Assembly (NCBI GenBank): GCA_963744115.1
Contig: CAVUSI010000003.1
Coordinates: 1 to 64,000, forward strand
Source: Chersky-267 sp963744115
GTDB lineage: Bacteria; Chloroflexota; Limnocylindria; Limnocylindrales; CSP1-4
Length of the DNA: 64,000 bases
Reading direction: 5' to 3'
Part shown: one piece after another, positions 25,543 through 32,975 of the stretch
Layout: every line of letters begins with the position of its first letter
Numbering within the stretch: the first letter of the stretch is position 1
Translations under genes and position numbers: made by a program
Notes under the pieces: model-generated
What the model was told of the DNA's origin: nothing
Database searches by the model: none
Seen by the model: only the letters and a program-made list of their open reading frames with translations

Positions 25543-26003
25543 TGGCCGGATGCGCCGGTCGACCCGTTCGTCGGGGGCGGCTTCGGAGCGGGCTTCGTGG
25601 CGGACCCTCCGGACGACGATCCGCCGCCGCTGCGGGTCACCGTCGGAAGCCTGACCGCCGCAGGCGGCGGTGGCGGCGTCCACGAGGCGCTTCCCTGGAC
25701 CTTGTGGACCTCGACGGCCAGCTTCCCGAGCCGCTTCTCCATCGCGGCCAGCTGTCCCGAGATATCCGCATAGGCGGCGGTCGCGGCGTCGTAGGTGGAT
25801 GCCGCCGCGGCCAGCCGGTCGTCGAGCCGGGTGTGCTCGGCCTGGAGCGTCTTGACGGCATCCGCTGCCGGGCCGTTCGCCGCGTCCAGCTGCTGGTCGC
25901 TGGCGGCCTGCAGGGCGGTCACCCCGGCGAGGGACACGGCGTAGGCTCCGGCCGACAACCCGACGATGACCGCCAGGTGGACGGGCCGACGCGGCTCGCC
26001 CAT
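25539..26003 (-). CDS. Small membrane-anchored coiled-coil protein
   Basis: I do not recognise the family. The 154-residue protein has one N-terminal membrane helix (about 10-30, AVIVGLSAGAYAVSLAGVTA), a coiled-coil stretch of heptads (35-100, with LDDRLAAAASTYDAATAAY and LAAMEKRLGKLAVEVHKVQG) and a proline/glycine-rich tail. It shares its plan with the next protein upstream, so the two could pair. The start overlaps the previous stop (TGATG), and its stop overlaps the apbE start. A role in assembling the redox complex is inference. Confidence 0.6.
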   Translation of the reverse strand: MGEPRRPVHLAVIVGLSAGAYAVSLAGVTALQAASDQQLDAANGPAADAVKTLQAEHTRLDDRLAAAASTYDAATAAYADISGQLAAMEKRLGKLAVEVHKVQGSASWTPPPPPAAVRLPTVTRSGGGSSSGGSATKPAPKPPPTNGSTGASGH

Positions 26004-26362
26004 CAGCGGCCTCCCGTCAGGGCGGACAGCTTCTTCTTGGCCGCCGCCAGCTGATCGCGCAGGGTCTTGGCCGTCCTGGCGTCCTGGACGATGCGGGTAT
26101 CGGCATCCTTGAGCGCCGCCGTCAGCTGCGCCGTCTGGTCGGTCAGGGCGTTGATCTGCTCCTCGAGGGCGGCGGCCCGCGTCTGCTCGTCGGTCAGCTG
26201 CTGGACGAGGCTCGACGCGGACACCGGTGCGACCGTGAGCGGGGCGGACAATTCCGTCCAGACCGCGGCGGCCTCGACCGCCATCGCGCCGACCGTCAGG
26301 CTGAGGACCACCGCGACGACGACCATCAGGCGTCGGAAGAAGAGCAGGAATGACGCCCTCAC
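26003..26362 (-). CDS. Small membrane-anchored coiled-coil protein
   Basis: The 119-residue protein has one membrane segment (about 10-32, LMVVVAVVLSLTVGAMAVEAA) and an extracytoplasmic coiled coil (45-115, LVQQLTDEQTRAAALEEQIN, KTLRDQLAAAKKKLSALTG). The GTG at 26362 overlaps the stop of the ferric-reductase-like gene (GTGA), which fixes the start; longer frames upstream lie inside that gene. No cofactor site is visible. It is the second gene of the apbE operon. Confidence 0.6.
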   Translation of the reverse strand: MRASFLLFFRRLMVVVAVVLSLTVGAMAVEAAAVWTELSAPLTVAPVSASSLVQQLTDEQTRAAALEEQINALTDQTAQLTAALKDADTRIVQDARTAKTLRDQLAAAKKKLSALTGGR

Positions 26363-27093
26363 GAGGCCACCTCCGGACCGGTCATGTCGGCGGCCGCCGG
26401 TGCAGCCGTGGGAGACGCGCTCCGTGTTCGTGGCGCGCGATCCGGCAGCGAGGTCGAGAAGGTGGGCCGCGCCTTGCGGCCGACCCAGTAGCGATACGCC
26501 GCGGCCATCAGGACGGCCAGGCCGGAGCCGATATACATCACCCGCAGCGCCGGGGTATCGGTCCCGGACAGGATCCCGTGGAGCCAGGCGAGCACGAACA
26601 CGCCGATGCTGAGCCGGTGGATCTTGAGCCAGAACCCCGGCGGGAGGAGCTTGGTGTACCGGGCGGTGATGCCGGTCAGGATCAGGGCGTACATGGCGAG
26701 CGTCCCGAGCGCGACCGGTGAGCTTCGGTAGCTCGACATGGTCGGGATGAAGGCACCCGCCAGCCCGACGCCGGCGTAGGGATCCAGGATCAGGCTGACG
26801 ACGTGCACGGCGAGGAACGCGAGCACGAACACCCACAGGTTCTCGTGCCATGGGAAGAGCCGTTTCGACAGCTTCCAGGTCGTCTGGTTGGTCGGGTGGC
26901 TGAGGACCATCCCCAGGACGATCTGGAGGGTCAGCAGGAGGTACGTCACGATCCCGGCGGCCCTGGCCGCCAGCCAGACCCGTTCCTGGGCCTGGTGCGC
27001 CGAACTGGCCGGGACGACCTGGTTGGTGGCAAGGACGATCCCGACGCCGAGAAGGCCGAGCAGGACCAGGAAGTTCTGCCCGCTCAGACGCAT
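26359..27093 (-). CDS. Ferric-reductase-like transmembrane protein (heme b type)
   Basis: The 244-residue protein has six to seven membrane helices in the ferric reductase/NOX-like arrangement. Histidines that could hold two b hemes lie in HENLWVFVLAFLAVHVVSLI and LKIHRLSIGVFVLAWLHGIL. No FAD or NAD domain follows, so electrons must come from another protein. The start is the ATG at 27093 (MRLSGQNFLVLLG). An ECF-type promoter lies about 90 bp upstream. With ApbE and two coiled-coil proteins in the operon, it is probably part of an electron transfer system at the membrane. Confidence 0.75.
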   Translation of the reverse strand: MRLSGQNFLVLLGLLGVGIVLATNQVVPASSAHQAQERVWLAARAAGIVTYLLLTLQIVLGMVLSHPTNQTTWKLSKRLFPWHENLWVFVLAFLAVHVVSLILDPYAGVGLAGAFIPTMSSYRSSPVALGTLAMYALILTGITARYTKLLPPGFWLKIHRLSIGVFVLAWLHGILSGTDTPALRVMYIGSGLAVLMAAAYRYWVGRKARPTFSTSLPDRAPRTRSASPTAAPAAADMTGPEVAS

Positions 27094-27184
27094 CGTCCGG
27101 CCTGGGTTCGCTCGACCCGCGTCGACTGGGATCGGTGGATAAGGCTCATGGGGGCTCCCGGTGGCAGGCGCTGTCACCTGGTCC

Positions 27185-27210
27185 GAGACGAGTATCGGCT
27201 GGAAGGTTTC
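27185..27210 (-). promoter_or_regulatory. ECF-type promoter of the ferric-reductase-like/apbE operon
   Basis: The minus strand reads GAAACC (27210-27205) and CGTCTC (27190-27185); AAAC and GTC are separated by 16 bases, which matches the general ECF pattern GGAAC-N16/17-GTC. It lies about 90 bp upstream of the ATG at 27093. The neighbouring 27094-27429 stretch holds no gene that I can support, only a short GGGCTGA/TCAGCCC hairpin. Confidence 0.5.
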
Positions 27211-27429
27211 GCCGCGGGCTGATGAATCCTTCTCAGCCCCCGCCCCGTACGTTCGGGCCCCTCTCAGGCGGGCCGCGACGACCAGCGGACCAGCACGGCG
27301 ATCCGGACGCGATCCGCCGCCGCGATCCCGAGGACATCGCCACTGGCAGTCCCCGGTGACGTCGAAGCCGTTGTGCTCACCGGCCCCCAACCGGCCGATG
27401 GGCCGAACGGCCCGCGCCGTGCGGTCCGG

Positions 27430-28422
27430 ATGGCACACCGGCCCGAGCGGGCTTCTGCGATAGGCTACAGACCCGCCCAACGACTCGGGAGTACGACCAC
27501 GTCCGCCAAGAAGCCGGGCCGCAACCAGCCGCCCGTTCCGACCACCCGCCGCCAACGCCGCGAAGCGCTCCGAGCCGAGCAGGCGCGATCGGGGCCGAAG
27601 CGCAGGGCGACCAGCCAGCCGGCCTGGCGCTCGCCGACCGCCCTGGTGACGATCGGGGCGGTCGTCGTGGCCCTGGCGGCCATCCTCGTGCTCAACCTCC
27701 CGCGCGGGGCGAGCGGGAACACCGGCTCGACCAGCCCGAGCCCGGCGGCCAGTGTCGCCCCGGGGGTGAGTGCCGGCGCCGGCGCGAGCTCGGGCTCGGC
27801 CGCTCCGCTCCCATCGATCGCCGTCCCCACCCCGATCGCCGCCGGGATCCCGCGCGACGGCCGGACACTCGGGTCGTCGACGGCCCCCGTCTCGCTCGAG
27901 ACGTGGGAGGACTACCAGTGCCCGTCGTGCGGCAATTTCAGCCGGACCGTCGCGCCGGTGATCATCGAGCGCTATGTGGCGACCGGCAAGCTGAAGATGA
28001 CGTTCCACGACTTCGCGTTCCTCGGCCAGGAATCCGAAGATGCCGCGTCGGCGGCACGCTGCGCGGACCAGCAGGGCAAGTTCTGGGAGTACCAGACCCT
28101 GGTCTTCGCCAATCAGAACGGCGAGAACCAGGGGTGGTTCACCCGCGCCCGGCTCGAGGCGTTCGCCGCGGCTGCGGGTCTTGATACGGCGGCCTGGTCC
28201 GCCTGCTACGACGGCGGCAGCCAGCGTCAGGCGGTCACCGCCGAGACCAAGGCCGGTCAGCAGGCGGGCGTCCTGTCCACGCCGAGCCTGGCCATCAACG
28301 GCCACATGGTGTCGCTCGACAACTTCACCTCGTGGAACGATCTGCTGACCCTCCTCGACAAGACGGTCGCCGCGAGCGGGCCGTCCGGATCGCCCGCGAG
28401 CTCGTCCTCGACCGCGCCGTGA
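27430..28422 (+). CDS. DsbA-family thiol oxidoreductase, membrane anchored
   Basis: The product (330 residues from the ATG at 27430) has a basic N-terminal region, one membrane helix (about 78-98, LVTIGAVVVALAAILVLN), a low-complexity linker and a DsbA/thioredoxin-like domain. The active site is CPSC in WEDYQCPSCGNFSRTVAP, the cis-proline is in STPSLAING. It should form disulfides in exported proteins and be re-oxidised by the VKOR encoded next, whose start overlaps its stop. The start is uncertain: TAGGCT at 27461 looks like a -10, yet no ATG, GTG or TTG follows in frame before the conserved part. Confidence 0.85.
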   Translation: MAHRPERASAIGYRPAQRLGSTTTSAKKPGRNQPPVPTTRRQRREALRAEQARSGPKRRATSQPAWRSPTALVTIGAVVVALAAILVLNLPRGASGNTGSTSPSPAASVAPGVSAGAGASSGSAAPLPSIAVPTPIAAGIPRDGRTLGSSTAPVSLETWEDYQCPSCGNFSRTVAPVIIERYVATGKLKMTFHDFAFLGQESEDAASAARCADQQGKFWEYQTLVFANQNGENQGWFTRARLEAFAAAAGLDTAAWSACYDGGSQRQAVTAETKAGQQAGVLSTPSLAINGHMVSLDNFTSWNDLLTLLDKTVAASGPSGSPASSSSTAP

Positions 28423-28847
28423 CCCCCAGGCGCTCCGGTCTCGCGATCGCCGCGATCGCTGGGGTCGGCCTGCTCGTCGCCCTCTACCTGACCGCCACGA
28501 AGCTGTCCGGCGGGCTGCCGGTGTGTGGCCCGGTCCATGGCTGCGAGGATGTCGCCAAGAGCGAGTACAGCTCCGTCTTCGGGGTCCCGGTGGCGGCCCT
28601 CGGTGCCCTGTTCTCGACGGTGACCGCGCTCCTCGGCCTGGCCTGGGCCGTCCGAGCGGATCGCCGGGCCCTGCTCGGGGCCTACGGGCTCGGCCTGGTC
28701 GGCATCCTGTTCGTGGCCTACCTCACCTACCTCGAGCTGTTCGTGATCCACGCGGTCTGCGTCTGGTGCGTCGCGTACGGCGTGACCGTGATCGCCGGCT
28801 GGCTCGTGGCGCTGCTCGCCCTCCGATCGGATCGATCGTCACCCTGA
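28419..28847 (+). CDS. Vitamin K epoxide reductase (VKOR) family protein
   Basis: The 142-residue protein has four membrane helices. The VKOR hallmarks are the loop cysteines in LPVCGPVHGCEDVAKSEYSS, the conserved serine, FGVPVAALGAL and the quinone-side CxxC in AVCVWC. It re-oxidises DsbA and passes electrons to quinone. The GTG at 28419 overlaps the DsbA stop (GTGA), so the two proteins form one oxidative folding unit, as is common in bacteria without DsbB. Confidence 0.9.
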   Translation: MTPRRSGLAIAAIAGVGLLVALYLTATKLSGGLPVCGPVHGCEDVAKSEYSSVFGVPVAALGALFSTVTALLGLAWAVRADRRALLGAYGLGLVGILFVAYLTYLELFVIHAVCVWCVAYGVTVIAGWLVALLALRSDRSSP

Positions 28848-28851
28848 GGAG

Positions 28852-29286
28852 CTAGGCGCGGGCGACACCGGGAGGCAGGCCGCGTGCCGCGATCGTCGCC
28901 AGGTCCGCTCGGGCCAGCGTCTCCCGCAGCCCCGCCTGCGCGGCCCAGAAGACGGCGTGCACCGCGCATTCCCCGCTCGGGTCGCACGGCCCGCCGCGGA
29001 GGACGCAGGACACCCGCCGGCTGTCACCCTCGACGGCGTCGATGATCTCGAGGAGGTCGATGTCGGCCGCGGTCCGGGCAAGTCGGTAGCCGCCGTTCCG
29101 GCCCGCTTCGGCGCGGACGAGACCGGCCCGTCCGAGGTCGGTCATGACCTGCGGCAGGAACCGGGCCGGGATGTCCATCTCGGCGGCCACCCGTCGGACG
29201 CTGAGCGGGCCGTCGTCGCCCGAGCGGGCGAGCGCCAGCATCGCCCGGATGGCGTAGTCGGCCCGCTTCGTCAGCTCTGCGCGCAA
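28852..29286 (-). CDS. Rrf2-family regulator, NsrR-like, next to nirK
   Basis: The 144-residue protein starts with the Rrf2 winged helix (LTKRADYAIRAMLALAR, SVRRVAAEMDIPARFLPQVM, LGRAGLVRAEAGRNGGYRLAR) and has three cysteines in VSCVLRGGPCDPSGEC, spaced C-x6-C-x5-C, which could hold an Fe-S cluster. Its place 9 bp after the nitrite reductase gene suggests an NO-sensing NsrR role. A 17-bp palindrome in front of nirK could be its operator. A second Rrf2 protein with different cysteine spacing is encoded at 57692. Confidence 0.85.
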   Translation of the reverse strand: MRAELTKRADYAIRAMLALARSGDDGPLSVRRVAAEMDIPARFLPQVMTDLGRAGLVRAEAGRNGGYRLARTAADIDLLEIIDAVEGDSRRVSCVLRGGPCDPSGECAVHAVFWAAQAGLRETLARADLATIAARGLPPGVARA

Positions 29287-29295
29287 CGCTCGCCC

Positions 29296-30729
29296 TCAGT
29301 TCTTCGGGTCGCCGTCCCCGGCCTGGAGCAGGCCGAGGGCGCCGCGTCCGACGAAGTTGAAGGCGTGGGTCACGATCGGGTAGAGGCCGTCCTCGGGTGT
29401 CACGAGCTCGATGATGGCGCCCTGGGCCGGCGAGAGGTCGACGGCCTGCGAGCCGAAATGGCCAGGGTTGTTCGGGGTCAGCTGGATCCCTTCCTTGATG
29501 ACCGTGTTGAAGATCGTCCCGACGATATGGAACGAGCTGTCGATGTTCGGGCCGGCGTCGAGGACGAACAGCCGGACGGTCCCCTTGGTCGGCACCTTGA
29601 GGGGGTTGTCCTTGTACTGGTTGGCGACGCCATTGAACACCACGTAGTCCGGGGCCGGGTTACCGGTCGACGCCTTGGCCAGGTCGACGGGCTGACCCTG
29701 CGGGCCGAGATACCACTCGCTCTGGACGAGCGCGAACTCGCGATCGACCGGCTTGAACCCGTCCTTCGGCTCGACGATGACCATCCCGTACATCCCGTTG
29801 GCGATGTGGTGAAGGGCGGGCGCGGTCCCGCAGTGGTACATCCAGACGCCGGCGTAGTCGGCGTGCCACTCGTAGAGCTTCTCCTCGCCCGGCTTGATCG
29901 ACGTCATCTCGTCGTTCCAGGCGACCTGGCTGGCGTGGAAGTCCACGCTGTGGGAGAGCGTGTTCGTGATCGGGTTCTTGAGGTGGACCCGGACCGTGTC
30001 GCCGAGGTGCACCCGGATGACCGGTCCCGGGACCGTCCCGTTGAACGTCCAGACGGCCTGGACGAAGCCGTCGGCGACGGTCATGTCCTTCTCCTGGACC
30101 ACGAGGTCGATGTCATGGACCGTGCCGTCGAGGACCTTCGGCGCCGTGGCGTCGTAGAGCGTGTACTTCGGGGCGTTCGGGTCGGCCGCCACGTTCGTGG
30201 CGGGCGCCGGTCCGCCATGGTCGTCGGCCGAACCCGCCGCGGCCTGGCCGGCGACGGTCACGGCGCCCTTCATCCCGGCATCCGCATGCCCGGGGATCGA
30301 GCAGATGAACGAAAGCCCGGCGGCCGGGACGTCGACGCTGCCGGAGGCCGTGGCCCCGGGCTCGGCCGCGATCTTGGTACCGTCGGCGAAGGTGAGATCG
30401 TGAGCGATGGAGCCCGTGTTCTTGAACGTCACCGCGTAGGTGCCGGCCGCATCGACGGTAAGCGCGTTGGGTTTGAACCCCAGGTCGAACGCCTCGATCG
30501 CGAGGGTGCCGCTGCCGTGGGCCGCGTGGTCGCTCGAGGCCGGGAGGGCGCTGGCGACCGCGACACCGGCAGGGGCCGAGCCGGCCGGCGCGATGCTGGC
30601 GGCTGGAGCCGCTCCGGCGGCGGCATAGGTCCAGGTGGGACGCGCCTGCGCCGCACAGCCCATGAGAGCGAACGCGACCAGGAGGACGAGCACGGCATGG
30701 GCGACGTGCTGGCCGGATCGACGGTTCAT
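29296..30729 (-). CDS. nirK: Copper-containing nitrite reductase with extra N-terminal cupredoxin domain
   Basis: The 477-residue lipoprotein (lipobox LMGC) has three cupredoxin domains. The first (about 70-160) has type 1 copper ligands in SIAHDLTF and CSIPGHADAGM. The other two form NirK: LSHSVDFHA gives type 1 and type 2 histidines and the catalytic aspartate; MYHCGTAPALHHIANGM gives the HC pair, histidine and methionine; SSFHIVG supplies the catalytic histidine; YPIVTHAFN a type 2 ligand. It should reduce nitrite to NO outside the membrane, with the extra domain probably the electron entry. The ATG at 30729 has TGGAGA upstream. No NO reductase is in the window. Confidence 0.9.
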   Translation of the reverse strand: MNRRSGQHVAHAVLVLLVAFALMGCAAQARPTWTYAAAGAAPAASIAPAGSAPAGVAVASALPASSDHAAHGSGTLAIEAFDLGFKPNALTVDAAGTYAVTFKNTGSIAHDLTFADGTKIAAEPGATASGSVDVPAAGLSFICSIPGHADAGMKGAVTVAGQAAAGSADDHGGPAPATNVAADPNAPKYTLYDATAPKVLDGTVHDIDLVVQEKDMTVADGFVQAVWTFNGTVPGPVIRVHLGDTVRVHLKNPITNTLSHSVDFHASQVAWNDEMTSIKPGEEKLYEWHADYAGVWMYHCGTAPALHHIANGMYGMVIVEPKDGFKPVDREFALVQSEWYLGPQGQPVDLAKASTGNPAPDYVVFNGVANQYKDNPLKVPTKGTVRLFVLDAGPNIDSSFHIVGTIFNTVIKEGIQLTPNNPGHFGSQAVDLSPAQGAIIELVTPEDGLYPIVTHAFNFVGRGALGLLQAGDGDPKN

Positions 30730-30753
30730 CGTGGTCTCCAAAATGCGTAGTAA

Positions 30754-30770
30754 CTTAGTGTGATATTAAG
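30754..30770. promoter_or_regulatory. 17-bp palindrome, candidate Rrf2/NsrR operator of nirK
   Basis: CTTAGTGT-G-ATATTAAG is an imperfect palindrome (six of eight positions pair) in an AT-rich patch 25 bases upstream of the nirK start. Rrf2 NO sensors bind short AT-rich palindromes. TAATAT on the minus strand at 30763-30768 may be the -10, so binding would block the promoter. Confidence 0.4.
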
Positions 30771-30880
30771 CCGCGCCGATCCGTCGTGACCCGTGCCATT
30801 CGGCCCGTTTTCGCGGGGTCCGGAACGGGTACCCCTGGCGACGGGACCATCGTCAGGTCGTCTCCGGGCGATCGGGCGCC

Positions 30881-30886
30881 TACAGT
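30881..30886 (+). promoter_or_regulatory. -10 element TACAGT, leaderless spacing
   Basis: TACAGT is followed by six bases and the ATG at 30893. No ribosome binding site is present between them. Confidence 0.55.
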
Positions 30887-30892
30887 CGGACG

Positions 30893-31711
30893 ATGGCGAT
30901 CAACGTCCTTCGGGGACTTCGCAATCGCGCTGCCAGGACGCCGGCCGCGCCCGCGGTACCGGCCGATCAGGTCGAGTTCGACGACTGGGACCACCCGGCG
31001 GAGGACGCGGCCCGGGGCCCACAGGTTGCCTGTCCGAACTGCGGACGACAGCTCGGTCTGTTCCAGATCGAATGTCCGGGCTGCGGCCTGCACGTGCTGG
31101 CCGGTGTCCCCCTCAAGCGCGGCGGGCTGCTGGTGATCGCCGGCTGCGCCGGCGGCCTCATCATCGGGGCGGTCCTGGCGGTCGGCCTGGCGCTCCTGCC
31201 GGGGTCGTCCTCGGCGGCCGCGACCGGTCCTGCGGCCAGCGCCTCGGCAGCGCCGAGTGTCGATCCGTCGGTCGACCCCGCGCTGATCAGCGGACCGGTC
31301 CCGCCGACCGCGGCCGCGGCACTCCGCCTGACCGCCACGGTCGAGGACCGGATGTCGGTCTCCGCGGCGACCCTGCGCCGGTTGCTCAAGAGTGGATTCA
31401 ACGTCGGCGCGGCGACGACCACGATCCGCCAGGTCGCGGCCGACGCAGCCTGGGGCAGCGACCTGGTCGATCGCCTCGACGGCTGGTCGGCGGCGGCGCC
31501 GCTCCGTGCGCAGCTGGGCGACACCTATGCCTCGCTCCGTGCGGCGGCCCGCGACGCGCTCGGCGTCTCGATGAAGGACACCGCCAAGTACAAGCTGTCG
31601 GCCAAGAAGATGGTCAAGCTGCTCGGCTCGGCCGACGACCTGCGGAAGGCGATCGACGCCCTCGGCAGCGCCAACCGGATCTCGATCCCAGCGGCACCCT
31701 CGACGCCCTAG
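30893..31711 (+). CDS. Zinc-ribbon membrane protein of unknown function
   Basis: I do not recognise the family. The 272-residue protein has a zinc ribbon at about 42-65 (CPNCGRQLGLFQIECPGCG), one membrane helix (about 80-105, LLVIAGCAGGLIIGAVLAVG), an alanine/serine linker and a helical C-terminal domain (about 140-270) rich in alanine and lysine. The ribbon would be cytoplasmic and the C-terminal domain outside. It is divergent from nirK; nothing else points to a role. The message is predicted to be leaderless. Confidence 0.7.
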   Translation: MAINVLRGLRNRAARTPAAPAVPADQVEFDDWDHPAEDAARGPQVACPNCGRQLGLFQIECPGCGLHVLAGVPLKRGGLLVIAGCAGGLIIGAVLAVGLALLPGSSSAAATGPAASASAAPSVDPSVDPALISGPVPPTAAAALRLTATVEDRMSVSAATLRRLLKSGFNVGAATTTIRQVAADAAWGSDLVDRLDGWSAAAPLRAQLGDTYASLRAAARDALGVSMKDTAKYKLSAKKMVKLLGSADDLRKAIDALGSANRISIPAAPSTP

Positions 31712-31728
31712 CCGGGACGATCCGCGCC

Positions 31729-32975
31729 CTACGGGCCGTAGCCGGTCAACTCGACGTACGCCTCGCCGCCGAGCGTCGCGCCGCCCCGGGTCGCGCTGAC
31801 GTGCTGGGAGCCCTCCCAGTAGACGACCCCGGTCGTCGCCCGCGTGTCGAGCTCCTGGTCACGGACGGTCGGGGTCAGCTCGATCCGGAGATCCTCGCCC
31901 GGCAGCTCGACGACCCAGCCGGAGGGGTAGTCGGCGCCGGTCCGCGGCGACCGCCATCGACCGGTGGGCGTGACCGTGAACTCGGACGCCGCGAGGTTCC
32001 GTGAGGCGCCATGGGCGTCGACGATCGTCCCGTAGACAAGAGGATACGTGCCGTCGGCCGCGCGGACGAGCGACAGGGTCAGGTCGGTCCCGTCGTCCAG
32101 GTCGACCGCGAACCAGTCCCAGCCCCCGCCTCCGACCGAGATGAAGTCGCCCCACTGGTGGTCGAACCAGGTCGTGCCGTCGACGTGGAACGTCCGACCA
32201 TCCAGGGTCAGACTGCCGTCGGCGGTCATCGCCGTCCGCGAGTAGTAGTACGAGCCGCCCGCCGGCCCGAAGTCGATCCAGCCGTCCCCGTGGTGGAGCG
32301 TCGCGGGCTTCGTCGCCGCGAGCGCCAGATCGAGGCCCATCCCGCCCGGCGACCCGGCCGCGGCCGCTTCCTCGACGGTCGCCATGGCGGACAGGCGGTC
32401 GCGCCCTCCCGCGCCCTGCATCCGCCACAGCGAGCCCGGGTCGCTCGCGCTGGACGGCGGGGCCGCGCTCGCGCTGGACGGCGGGCCGCGCTGGGGCGAA
32501 CGCCGCCGATCGCAGCCGGCGGTGCACCCGCACCGGCCCGGATCGCCAGGTCGAAACCGGGCGGCGGGTCGCCACCCACCGCCGCGACCATCGCGTTCCG
32601 GTCCACCTGCGGGCCGATCTCGCTGCGCTGGGCGTAGTGGAAGGCGTCGCGTCCCTCGTCGGTGATCGCCAGGTGCGCGGCCCAGCTGACCGGCAGGCCG
32701 CCACGCTCGGCCCGGAAGATCACGTACTCGAAGCCGTAGCGCGCGCCGGCGTCGTCGACGAGGTGGCCGGTGTAGTACCACCACTCGGTCAGCCGGTCGT
32801 GGGGGGCGTCGTCAGCGGGCAGCACGATCGGCCGAGGATCGTCGGGCGGCGGCGGGGCGAGCGAGGTTGACGGTGCCGGACCTCGACTCGCGACCGGCCG
32901 GGCGAGGACCGGCCCCGAGCAGCCGGCCGCGACCCAGCCGGCCACGATCAGCAGGACCAGGACGCGGCGTCTCAT
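31729..32975 (-). CDS. Lipocalin-like lipoprotein (CrtC/AttH family), one-base frameshift
   Basis: The N-terminal part has a lipoprotein signal (LLIVAGWVAAGC) and LTEWWYYTGHL, GFEYVIFRAE; the C-terminal part, in another frame, has DGWIDFGPAGGSYYYSRTAM, WFDHQWGDF and GGWDWFAVDLDDG. These are hallmarks of the CrtC/AttH lipocalin-like family, usually hydratases or hydrolases acting on lipid-like substrates. The frames meet in a tandem repeat encoding SAAPPSSA twice; copy two (32466-32488) lacks one G of the run at 32483-32485, and adding it restores a single frame of 415 codons. The start overlaps the MMPL stop (ATGA). Confidence 0.75.
32442..32488. repeat. Two tandem copies of a 24-bp in-frame repeat, second one base short
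   Basis: Bases 32442-32465 and 32466-32488 repeat CGCTCGCGCTGGACGGCGGG. The first has GGGG and the second GGG. On the minus strand each unit encodes SAAPPSSA, and the missing G causes the frameshift in the lipocalin-like gene. Confidence 0.8.

Noticed and set aside
27094..28305. Upstream extension of the ferric-reductase-like gene to 28305
   Set aside because: It runs antisense to the DsbA gene and through the ECF-type promoter; family similarity begins at the ATG at 27093.
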